Source: Archangium gephyra (GTDB taxonomy: Bacteria > Myxococcota > Myxococcia > Myxococcales > Myxococcaceae). Taken from it: DNA of 64,000 bases. The notes beneath the pieces are model-generated. The model had not been told where the DNA came from. It did not search any database and worked only from the letters and a program-made list of their open reading frames with translations. Every line of letters begins with the position of its first letter. Positions within the stretch are counted from its first letter, which is position 1. Positions 8,976 through 16,805 of this stretch are shown here, piece by piece. Made by a program: the position numbers and the translations under genes. The stretch is from assembly GCA_003243425.1 (NCBI GenBank), contig QFQP01000001.1:496001-560000 (forward strand). Direction: 5' to 3'.

Positions 8976-10484
8976 ATGCGCACTCTCATGAACTCCCGCG
9001 CCATCGTCATCGCCATCGTGGCTCTCTTCGCCCTGTGCTTCGTCGGCTCTGGAGCGGTCATGACGCTGGTGCTCGTCGAGCGCATGGCCACCGGTGAGAA
9101 GAACTTCCCCGAACCGAAGAACAGGCCAGCGGCGCCCGACGACGACGACGCCGAGAAGCCCACCGCGCCCGAAGCGCAGCTCGACGAGAACGACGACGAC
9201 GACGACGTCATCGAGACGCTCGAGGCGCCGAAGCGCGCAGCCGAGAAGTTCGAGCAGCCCACCGAGGGCAAGTCGCAGTTCGCGGTGTTCTACCCGACGC
9301 CCTCGAAGCTCCCGCTGCTGCCGACGCTGCAGAAACAGCTGAAGGGCACCCGGCTCAAGGTGTTCCGCGACGAAGCCCCGCTCGGCACGCGGCCGCCGTT
9401 CATCGTCTACAAGGAAGAGACGACGCTCGATTACTCGGTGGTCGAAGGCGTGGCGCTCGAGAAGGCCTGGGGCCTCGACGCCGCGCAACAGGAGAAGCTG
9501 AAGGGCGCGAAGAAGGTGGTGGTGCTCGACGTGGTGACGCCGGTGTCGGTGACCGAGCAGGTCGGGGTGGGCCAGGTCGTCTACGCGTTCGCGAAGGCCA
9601 CCAACGGTGTGCTGTGGGACGAGCTGACGCAGGACTACTTCAGCCCCGAGGCGTTCAGCGAGCGCCGCATCGAGGGTTGGGAAACGGGCACGCCGTGGGC
9701 TGCCGTGCACTTCAAGGTCTTCGCCGAAGACACCGGTCGCAACGGCATGTCGCTGTCGACGTCGGGGCTGCGTCGCTTCGGCCTCCCGGAAATCGAGCTG
9801 CACAACGTGCCCGGCAACGCCCTCAAGTCAGCCAACCACGCGGTGAACGTGGTCGGTCAGCTGCTCGTCGAGAACCCGAAGGCGGCGAAGCCCGGCCCGT
9901 TCACCATCTCGATCTCGAAGATGCAGCACGAGGCCTACCGCAAGAGCCTGCTCGAAGCGTCGAGCGCCGGCGCGAACGCAGCCGTCGAGGTCGAGCTGCG
10001 CCCCATCGGTGATGGCGAGATTCCGTCGCTGGAGCTCGTCTTCTCCGGCTCCGGGCAGAAGACCGTGGTCGTCGACCGCGGCCTCACCGCGCTGTTCGGC
10101 TCGACCGATGCGGTCGACCAGGTCACCCACGACGAAGAGCTGCTCGCGCTCTCGAAGGCGCAGATGGCCGAGTTCGCGAAGACCGTGAAGCCGAAGTTCC
10201 TGAAGGGCCTCAAGCCCGCCGAGGTGCTGCTGGTGAAGGCGCCGTTCAAGACCACCAGCGGTGGCAACGAGTGGATGTGGGTCGAGGTGACCGACATCGC
10301 GAAGAGCGGCGTCATCACCGGGTTGCTCGCGAACGACCCCGACGACGTGCCCGAACTCGAGAGCGGCCAGGAAGTGAAGGTGAAGGAGGCCGAGCTCTTC
10401 GATTGGATTCTCAAGGCGCCGGACGGCTCGACCACCGGCAACAAGACGGGCGAGCTGATGCAGAAGCGGCTGGGCAAGGAGTGA
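8976..10484 (+). CDS. Membrane-anchored DUF2314-domain protein
   Basis: A 502-residue protein. It has an N-terminal membrane anchor (IVIAIVALFALCFVGSGAVMT), then an Asp/Glu-rich linker (runs of four to five Asp), then a large mixed domain. The final 85 residues (LLVKAPFKTTSGGNEWMWVEV to the end) fit DUF2314, a small domain often found in proteins of unknown role; its DDVPELESGQEVKV section is typical. There is an alternative ATG at 8988. The next gene starts two bases after its stop and encodes a ferritin-like lipoprotein, so the two are probably made together in the envelope. Confidence 0.75.
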   Translation: MRTLMNSRAIVIAIVALFALCFVGSGAVMTLVLVERMATGEKNFPEPKNRPAAPDDDDAEKPTAPEAQLDENDDDDDVIETLEAPKRAAEKFEQPTEGKSQFAVFYPTPSKLPLLPTLQKQLKGTRLKVFRDEAPLGTRPPFIVYKEETTLDYSVVEGVALEKAWGLDAAQQEKLKGAKKVVVLDVVTPVSVTEQVGVGQVVYAFAKATNGVLWDELTQDYFSPEAFSERRIEGWETGTPWAAVHFKVFAEDTGRNGMSLSTSGLRRFGLPEIELHNVPGNALKSANHAVNVVGQLLVENPKAAKPGPFTISISKMQHEAYRKSLLEASSAGANAAVEVELRPIGDGEIPSLELVFSGSGQKTVVVDRGLTALFGSTDAVDQVTHDEELLALSKAQMAEFAKTVKPKFLKGLKPAEVLLVKAPFKTTSGGNEWMWVEVTDIAKSGVITGLLANDPDDVPELESGQEVKVKEAELFDWILKAPDGSTTGNKTGELMQKRLGKE

Positions 10485-10486
10485 CC

Positions 10487-11401
10487 ATGAACTTCAAGGA
10501 ACTGCTGTGGCGAGCGGCGCGGGTGGCGGTTCCTTTGAGCGTGCTCGTCAGTGGTTGTCGGGTGTCTCTGAAGGAGCCGTCGTCGGCCGATGCTTGCGAT
10601 GCGCCAGACCCGACCTGTCGCAACGTGACGGTGCAGGTGGTCACCAGCCTGCCGCCCGGCACGACGCTGACTGAGGACGAGTGCCGCGCGCTGTGCGACC
10701 ACGTCGTCTGTTCCAGCAACTATCTGTCGCCCTCTCGATGTGTGCTCGCGTCAGAGACGGAGGTCACCTGCTTCAACTATTGCGACATGCCCGGTCGGCC
10801 GCCGACGAACGGGCGCCTGCCTGACGAAGCAGAACCCTGGGCGCGCATGGCGTGGTTCGAAGCGCAGAGCGCGCACGAGTTCGAACATCTCGCCACGCAG
10901 CTCGAAGCACTCGGTGCTCCATCGCACTTCGTTTCGCGTGCACGCGCCGCAGCGGTCGAGGAGCGCGGTCACGCACGCATCGCCGAACGTCGCGCGGGCC
11001 GGGTCGTCACCGTCGACGACACGCCGTTCCGGTCACGCACCGTGAAGCAGCTCGCGTTCGAGAACTTCCTCGCCGGCTGCATCAACGAGAGCGCGAGCGC
11101 AGTGACGAGCGCGTACCAGTCAGACGTGTTGGGCGACGAAGATCTTCGTCAGCTCGCGAATGAAGAAGTCGGTCACGCGGAGTTCTCGTGGGAACTGCAC
11201 GAGTGGCTGATCGCTTCACTCGACGCAGCGGAGCGCCGTGAGCTCGCCATCGCCGGCGAGCGGAAGATGATCGCGATGCACGCCTTCGAAGAAGCGCCCG
11301 GCGACGAAGCGGGCCGACCATCGAACGAGCTGCGTCGTGCGCAACTCGACGTGTTGGCGTCGTCGCTCTGGCGCCCGGCGCTCGCTGCCTTGCTTCAGTA
11401 G
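10487..11401 (+). CDS. Lipoprotein with ferritin-like diiron domain
   Basis: I set the start at ATG 10487, two bases after the previous stop; the open frame upstream is a shadow. The 304-residue product has a lipoprotein signal (VPLSVLVSGC), a Cys-rich segment with paired cysteines, then a four-helix ferritin-like domain. Likely metal ligands are Glu in WFEAQSAHEFEH (about 125-133), ExxH at E159-H162 (EERGH), Glu201 in NES, and ExxH at E227-H230 (NEEVGH). Two ExxH motifs plus extra Glu are the hallmark of diiron carboxylate proteins. Placement on a lipoprotein suggests an oxidase, iron-handling or redox role in the periplasm. Exact ligands are inferred. Confidence 0.72.
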   Translation: MNFKELLWRAARVAVPLSVLVSGCRVSLKEPSSADACDAPDPTCRNVTVQVVTSLPPGTTLTEDECRALCDHVVCSSNYLSPSRCVLASETEVTCFNYCDMPGRPPTNGRLPDEAEPWARMAWFEAQSAHEFEHLATQLEALGAPSHFVSRARAAAVEERGHARIAERRAGRVVTVDDTPFRSRTVKQLAFENFLAGCINESASAVTSAYQSDVLGDEDLRQLANEEVGHAEFSWELHEWLIASLDAAERRELAIAGERKMIAMHAFEEAPGDEAGRPSNELRRAQLDVLASSLWRPALAALLQ

Positions 11402-11784
11402 ATGCAGGTCAGCCCGCCGTCGGTGAGCCCGCAGCGCATCGGCGCCTGACACGCATCGATGAAGACCAGCGTGCCGTTCACGCAGCGCAGAATGTTCAGC
11501 CCACCGTCGGGATCGCAGCGAACCCTCCCTTCCGACGTCGGCGCACACCGCGAGCCAATCGAATTGCCGCTGGTGTCGCAGTTGGCGGTGTCGTTGTTCA
11601 TCGAGCAGCCGTTGGGACCGAAGCAGTCCGAATACACGGTCCACTTCTCGTCGACGCACTCCATCAGTCGCGTGCCTGAGGGCTCGCAGCGGCCGATGTT
11701 GTCGCCGTAACACTCGCCGCCGACCGCGAGGTCTTTCGGCGGCGCGCAGGCGAGCAAGAGCAGGAGGAACGAGAGGCGGCGCAT
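11395..11784 (-). CDS. Small Cys-rich lipoprotein
   Basis: ATG 11784 (MRRLSFLLLLLAC) gives a lipobox LLAC. The in-frame GTG at 11793 is less likely because GAAG stands five bases before the ATG. The mature part, about 115 residues, has many evenly spaced Cys with Gly/Asp (CYGDNIGRC, CFGPNGC, CDTSG, CDPDGG), a disulfide-rich surface module of the kind common in myxobacterial lipoproteins. The stop overlaps the end of the convergent ferritin-like gene by seven bases. Function unknown. Confidence 0.7.
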   Translation of the reverse strand: MRRLSFLLLLLACAPPKDLAVGGECYGDNIGRCEPSGTRLMECVDEKWTVYSDCFGPNGCSMNNDTANCDTSGNSIGSRCAPTSEGRVRCDPDGGLNILRCVNGTLVFIDACQAPMRCGLTDGGLTCIY

Positions 11785-11845
11785 CGGCTTCACACGCTAG
11801 CAAAAGCGCGGCGCGGGGCAGGGCGCTTGGGTAAAGACCGGTGTC

Positions 11846-13633
11846 GTGACGCTGCTCGACGAGGTCGATCCCAGACTCCAGCCCGTGCTTCGCGCGGAGT
11901 GGGACCGTCGACGCAACGAGCTCACCGAAGGCCTGCCGTGCGACGTGACCGTGGTGCTCGCGGGGCATCGCAGCGCGGGAAAGTCGCGGTTGCTGCCCCT
12001 GGTGGCCAGGGCGCTCGGCCGCTCTGGAGTCGACCTCGACGCGGAGCTCGAACACCGCCACGGCCGACCGCTGCGCGAGTGGTTCGCCAGCGACGAACGC
12101 GATTTTCGCATCGCCGAGCGCGACACGTTCCGCTCGCTCCCTTCCGGGCTGGTGGTCGCGGTGGGCGGCGGTTTTCTGTCGCATCACCCCGACGCGTTGC
12201 GCGGCTGCGTGGTGGTCGAGGTGCCCATCAGCTTCGAGACCTACGCCGAACGTCTGCGCGCCGACGTCACGCGGCCTCGGCTGCGACCGGAGCTGCCCAT
12301 CGAAGAAGAGCTCCGCGCGGTCTACAGCGAGCGCGAGTTCAAGCACGCCGCTGCGCGGCCGCTGTCGCTCATCGACTTCATGTTGAAGCTGGTGCGTGGC
12401 CGGCGGCCACGGCGCGTGGTGACGCTGCCTCCGGAGACCCCGGTTGCGCCCTTCGCGTGGGCGGCGCGGCACGCCGGCGCGGACCTGCTCGAGGTGCGCA
12501 GCGATCTGCACCCGCGCGAGCTGGACCTGCTCGAGGCGTCGCGCGCCCTGCCGCTGTTGCTCGCACGCAGAACCCGGGCGCCGCTGCCCGACGCGTGGCT
12601 GGCGCGCGGCTCGCTGCTCGACGAACCGCAGCAGCGTGAACTCGACCCGTCGGTGCTGCGTTCGCTGCATGCTGACCGGCCGCTGACCACCGCCGAAGCG
12701 CTCGCGCAGTGGAGCTCAGTGGTTCCCGGTTCGCGCATCAAGCACGTCGAGCCACTCGGTTCGCCGGCCGATTTTCCTCGACTGCTGGCGACACAGAAGG
12801 CGCTCATCGAACGCTTCGGGGCGGAGCACGTGACGGTGCTCGCCACCGGCCCGTTCGCGTTGCCCTTCCGCGCCGTGCTCGCGCAACGAAACGCGCTCGA
12901 CTACCTCGCGCTCGAGCCCACGTGGGCGGCCGCCGCTGGTCAGCGACTGCTCGCTGACGCCGTTCGTGAGTCGCGCCGCTCGCAGATGGACGGCACCACG
13001 CGTCGCCTCGGAATTCTCGGCAGCGCCGTCGCGCACTCGCGCAGCCCGCGCATTCACCAGCAGCCGTTCGATCGCATCGAGCTGCCCGAATCGGCCCCCA
13101 TCGACGAACTGCTCGTCGCGCTGGCTCCGCACTACCGCGGCTTCGCGGTGACCAACCCGTTCAAGAAGCCCGTCGCGCGCGCCACCCGCGCCGAGCGTTC
13201 AGCGGTGAACACGCTCATTCGCAACAACGGCCATTGGGACACGGACAACACCGACGTCGACGGCGCACGGGTGGTGCTCGAGACGCTCGCGTCGCAGCAG
13301 GTGACGGTGCTCGGCGATGGCGGCGTGACGGTCGCGCTCCGCGAGGCCGCGACGGCCCAGGGCAGCCGGCTCGACGTGCGCACGCGCGCTTCTTTCTCTG
13401 CGAAGCGTCTGCCGGTCGGCGGCGCCGTGGTGTGGTCGTGGCCCGCGCACATCGCAGCTCCAGATGGTCTGCGGTTCGAAGCGGCGCGCGTGGCCGTCGT
13501 CGCGTACGGAGCGCCAGCTCGAACCATCGCCGCGCGCGTTCGTGAACTCGGTGGCGAGCCGTTGATGCTCGGCGCCCGCTGGTTCATCGCGCAGGCCCGT
13601 CGTCAGCGGCAGTTGTGGGAGTCAGCGACATGA
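11846..13633 (+). CDS. Trifunctional shikimate kinase / 3-dehydroquinate dehydratase / shikimate dehydrogenase
   Basis: A 595-residue protein starting at GTG 11846. Residues about 30-190 are shikimate kinase: P-loop GHRSAGKS (40-47), VDLDAELE, and VVAVGGGF near 105. Residues about 195-380 resemble type I dehydroquinase: LLEVRSDL, SLHADRPLT (catalytic His near 274, compare SNHDF), RIKHVEP (Schiff-base Lys near 298) and a final AAAAGQ. Residues about 385-595 are shikimate dehydrogenase: GSAVAHSRSPRIH, TNPFKKP (Lys near 440), DNTDVDGA (467) and the NADP loop VLGDGGVT. It would convert dehydroquinate to dehydroshikimate to shikimate to shikimate-3-phosphate. The dehydroquinase part is the most divergent. 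It overlaps aroC by ATGA. Confidence 0.85.
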   Translation: MTLLDEVDPRLQPVLRAEWDRRRNELTEGLPCDVTVVLAGHRSAGKSRLLPLVARALGRSGVDLDAELEHRHGRPLREWFASDERDFRIAERDTFRSLPSGLVVAVGGGFLSHHPDALRGCVVVEVPISFETYAERLRADVTRPRLRPELPIEEELRAVYSEREFKHAAARPLSLIDFMLKLVRGRRPRRVVTLPPETPVAPFAWAARHAGADLLEVRSDLHPRELDLLEASRALPLLLARRTRAPLPDAWLARGSLLDEPQQRELDPSVLRSLHADRPLTTAEALAQWSSVVPGSRIKHVEPLGSPADFPRLLATQKALIERFGAEHVTVLATGPFALPFRAVLAQRNALDYLALEPTWAAAAGQRLLADAVRESRRSQMDGTTRRLGILGSAVAHSRSPRIHQQPFDRIELPESAPIDELLVALAPHYRGFAVTNPFKKPVARATRAERSAVNTLIRNNGHWDTDNTDVDGARVVLETLASQQVTVLGDGGVTVALREAATAQGSRLDVRTRASFSAKRLPVGGAVVWSWPAHIAAPDGLRFEAARVAVVAYGAPARTIAARVRELGGEPLMLGARWFIAQARRQRQLWESAT

Positions 13634-14664
13634 ATACCTTCGGCGAGCTCTTTCGCGTCACCACGTTCGGCGAGAGCCACGGCCCGGCGCTCGGGGCGGT
13701 CATCGACGGGTGTCCCGCAGGTGTGGAGCTGACCACCGAGCTGCTGCAGGCCGCGCTCGATCGTCGGCGGCCCGGTCAGTCAGACGTCACCACCGCGCGT
13801 GCAGAGGCCGACCGCGTGGAGGTCTTGTCGGGGGTGTTCGAAGGCAAGACGCTGGGAACCCCCATCGCAGCCATCGTTCGCAACACCGACGCGCGCAGCG
13901 GCGATTACGCGAAGCTCGCGAAGGAGGATCGCCCCGGTCACGCCGACAGGGTGTGGCGCGAACGGTTTCACCATCGAGATCCCCGCGGAGGTGGGCGCAC
14001 CAGCGCGCGTGAAACGTTGGCGCGCGTCATCGGCGGTGCGGTGGCCGAAGCGTTGCTCGCGCGCGAGCTGCCCGGGTTGAGCACCGTGGGCTGGGTCTCG
14101 CAGATTGGCCCGCTGGTGTTGCCGCTGCCGTCATCGGTCACGCGCGCGCAGGTCGACGCGCACAAGACGCGGTGCCCCGACGCCGCGCTCTCGTCGCAGA
14201 TGGAGGCGTTGATTCTCGACGCGAAGAATGCGGGCGACAGCCTCGGTGGCGCGGTGACCGTTCGCGTCGCCGGGCTTCCCGTGGGCATGGGCGAGCCGGT
14301 GTTCGGCAAGTTGAAGTCGCGACTGTCCGACGCGCTCGCGGGCATCAACGCGGTCACCGGGGTGGTGTGGGGCCCCGATGATCTCGAAGCCCAGCTGAAG
14401 TTGCCGGGCTCGAAGTTCCACGCCACGCGCGCAGACGGCCGGCCGAGTGACGTGTACGGCGGCATTCAAGGTGGCCTCTCGAATGGCGAGCCCATCGTGC
14501 TGCGCGTGCTCTTCAAGCCGACGTCGACCATGACGGACCACGCGAAGGCGGGCCGTCATGATCCCTGCGTGTTGCCGCGCGCGGTGCCGATCGTCGAAGC
14601 CATGGTGTCGATGGTGCTCGCCGATCAACTGCTGCTCATGCTCGCGAGGCCACACCGCGCATGA
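13630..14664 (+). CDS. aroC: Chorismate synthase
   Basis: A 344-residue protein, normal length. ATG 13630 overlaps the stop of the preceding gene (ATGA 13630-13633). Family motifs are MNTFGELFRVTTFGESHG at the N-terminus, DRRRPGQSDVTT, RPGHAD, GGRTSARET and the C-terminal GRHDPCVLPRAVPIVEAM. It removes phosphate from EPSP to give chorismate using reduced FMN. Its stop overlaps the next start (ATGA 14661-14664), so three shikimate genes are translationally coupled. Confidence 0.95.
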   Translation: MNTFGELFRVTTFGESHGPALGAVIDGCPAGVELTTELLQAALDRRRPGQSDVTTARAEADRVEVLSGVFEGKTLGTPIAAIVRNTDARSGDYAKLAKEDRPGHADRVWRERFHHRDPRGGGRTSARETLARVIGGAVAEALLARELPGLSTVGWVSQIGPLVLPLPSSVTRAQVDAHKTRCPDAALSSQMEALILDAKNAGDSLGGAVTVRVAGLPVGMGEPVFGKLKSRLSDALAGINAVTGVVWGPDDLEAQLKLPGSKFHATRADGRPSDVYGGIQGGLSNGEPIVLRVLFKPTSTMTDHAKAGRHDPCVLPRAVPIVEAMVSMVLADQLLLMLARPHRA

Positions 14665-16805
14665 TCCCCGGTGCGTACGTGAGGTGCCGCGACGTGTACG
14701 GCCGCTTCGACCAGCTCGTGGCGCGACTGCCAGACGGTCCGGTGCTGGCCATCGCCGACGAGCGGGTGTTGCGGCTCCACCCTCACGTTCGAAGGGCGCT
14801 GCGCGGCGTGAAGGTGTTGTCGCTGCGAGCGGGTGAGTCGGCGAAGTCGTTGAAGGTGGTCGAGCGCTTGAGCCTCGACGCGCTGTCGATGCCGCGTTCG
14901 ATGACGGTGCTGGCCATCGGCGGTGGAACCATCGGCGACGTGGCGACGGTGTTCGCGCACACCTTCAAGCGCGGCGTGAAGCACTTCATTCAAGTGCCGA
15001 CCACCTTGCTGGCGGCCGTCGATTCGAGCGTGGGCGGGAAGGGCGCGGTGAACGTCGGCGGCGCGAAGAACGCGGTGGGCGTCTTTCACGCAGCGGAAGA
15101 AGCGTGGCTGTGCCCGGAGCTATTCGAGACGTTGAGTGAAGCGCAGCGGCGTGAAGGCCGGCTCGAGGCGTGGAAGATGGTGGTCACGCTCGACGCGAAG
15201 CGCTTCGCACAATGGGAAAGACGCGCGCCTGACGACGAGGCGCTCATTCGCGTGTCGCGCGAGCTGAAGCACTCGCTCGTGGTGAAGGACCCGTACGAGA
15301 CGAAGGGCCTGCGCGTGGCGTTGAACTTCGGTCACACCATGGGCCACGTGATCGAGTCGTTGTCGAAGTACCGCGTGCGGCACGGTGAAGCGGTGGGCCT
15401 CGGCATGTTGTTCGCGCTCGACGAAGGCGTACGCCGTGGCGTGACGTCGCCGGAGCTGCGAGCCCGCATCGAAGCGGTGTTGCCCAATGCGGTGAACGCT
15501 CGCGCCGCGCTCGCGAAGTGGACGGCACCGAAGTTCGCGAAGCAGACGGAGCAGTTGCTGGCGGCAGACAAGAAGGGCGCGTGGATTCTCCTGTCTGGCA
15601 TCGGTGAATGGGTCACCCGTTCGCCTCTCCTTCGGGCAGAGCGGCCGGCGCGCAGGCAGAGCGAAGCGGTGCTCGTTCCTCCGCTCTCCAAGTCAGATGC
15701 GCAGCGGGCGCTGGTGCTCGCCGACATCCTCGACGCCGACCTCGAGTTGCCCACCGAGCCACTCCCGCGCGACGTCGAAGTGCTGCGCGCCGGGCTGATC
15801 GCGCTGCGCAAGTCGAAAGCGACCATCGACTGTCGCGACGGAGGCGCGCCGTACCGATTTCTTCTCGGTCAGGCGGCGGTGCTTCCCCACCGTCGCGTCA
15901 CCTTCACCGGCACCGACCGGCTGGGTGCGCGCCCTCATGAGCCGCTCATCGACGCGCTCCGTCAGCTGCCGATCGAACTCACGGTCGGAACCCCCTGGCC
16001 GGTCACCGTCACCACGCACGCGCTGGCCACCCACGCGCGCTTCACCGTCACCGGCGTCGAGAGCAGTCAGTTCGCCTCGAGTCTGCTCCTCGCCGCCGCG
16101 CGCCTCGCGGTCGCCACGGGTCGCCCGGTACCGGTGACGGTCGAAGGCGCGCTCACCAGCGAGGGCTACTTCGCGCTCACCCAATCGTGGCTCACGCGCG
16201 TCGGCTTCACGACCTCGCCGGTGCGCGCACCGAAGACCAGCAGGCCCTTCCCGAACATCCCCGGTGACTGGTCGTCGCTCGGCTACCTGCTCGCGCTCTC
16301 GTGGGTCTCTGGCCTCCGCGTCGCGCGCCTCGAGCGCAACACCGGTCACCCTGACGAGGCCATCGCCACGCACCTCGAGTTCGTCGGCTTGAAGGTCGGC
16401 GACCGCCTCGAAGGCACCGCGACGCGCGGCTTCGACGTCGATGCCGGGCAGTGCCCCGACGCGATTCCCACGCTCGCGGTCATCGCCACGAAGCTCCCGG
16501 AGGCATCGACCTTCCGCCGCATCGGCATTCTCCGGCACAAAGAGAGCGACCGCGCCGCCGGCATCGTCGAGCTGCTCGAGGCCGCAGGCGTCACGGCGCG
16601 CATCAGAGGTGACACGCTCACCGTCACGCCCGGCCACGCCCGTGCGTTCACGTTCGATCCCCACGACGATCATCGCCTGGCGATGTCGGCGGCGGTGCTC
16701 GGCCGCCTCCACGAGGTCGAGGCGCGCATCACCAACCGCGACTGCGTCACCAAGTCCTTCCCCGGCTTCTGGACCGAAGCCGCCAAAGCAGGAGTTCACC
16801 CGTGA
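14661..16805 (+). CDS. Bifunctional 3-dehydroquinate synthase / EPSP synthase
   Basis: A 714-residue fusion. The N-terminal half (about 1-335) is DHQ synthase: IGGGTIGD near 86, PTTLLAAVDSSVGGK near 112-126, and NFGHTMGH at 221, which holds metal-binding His. The C-terminal half (about 336-714) is EPSP synthase: PPLSKSDAQRAL (340-350), SSQF, KESDR (626), DDHRLAMS (668) and KSFPGFW. The usual DxGT segment reads DGGAPYRFLLG, a mild divergence. It carries out the second and sixth steps of chorismate synthesis. The domain order DHQS-EPSPS equals the N-terminal half of fungal AROM. It overlaps both neighbours by four bases. Confidence 0.9.
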   Translation: MIPGAYVRCRDVYGRFDQLVARLPDGPVLAIADERVLRLHPHVRRALRGVKVLSLRAGESAKSLKVVERLSLDALSMPRSMTVLAIGGGTIGDVATVFAHTFKRGVKHFIQVPTTLLAAVDSSVGGKGAVNVGGAKNAVGVFHAAEEAWLCPELFETLSEAQRREGRLEAWKMVVTLDAKRFAQWERRAPDDEALIRVSRELKHSLVVKDPYETKGLRVALNFGHTMGHVIESLSKYRVRHGEAVGLGMLFALDEGVRRGVTSPELRARIEAVLPNAVNARAALAKWTAPKFAKQTEQLLAADKKGAWILLSGIGEWVTRSPLLRAERPARRQSEAVLVPPLSKSDAQRALVLADILDADLELPTEPLPRDVEVLRAGLIALRKSKATIDCRDGGAPYRFLLGQAAVLPHRRVTFTGTDRLGARPHEPLIDALRQLPIELTVGTPWPVTVTTHALATHARFTVTGVESSQFASSLLLAAARLAVATGRPVPVTVEGALTSEGYFALTQSWLTRVGFTTSPVRAPKTSRPFPNIPGDWSSLGYLLALSWVSGLRVARLERNTGHPDEAIATHLEFVGLKVGDRLEGTATRGFDVDAGQCPDAIPTLAVIATKLPEASTFRRIGILRHKESDRAAGIVELLEAAGVTARIRGDTLTVTPGHARAFTFDPHDDHRLAMSAAVLGRLHEVEARITNRDCVTKSFPGFWTEAAKAGVHP

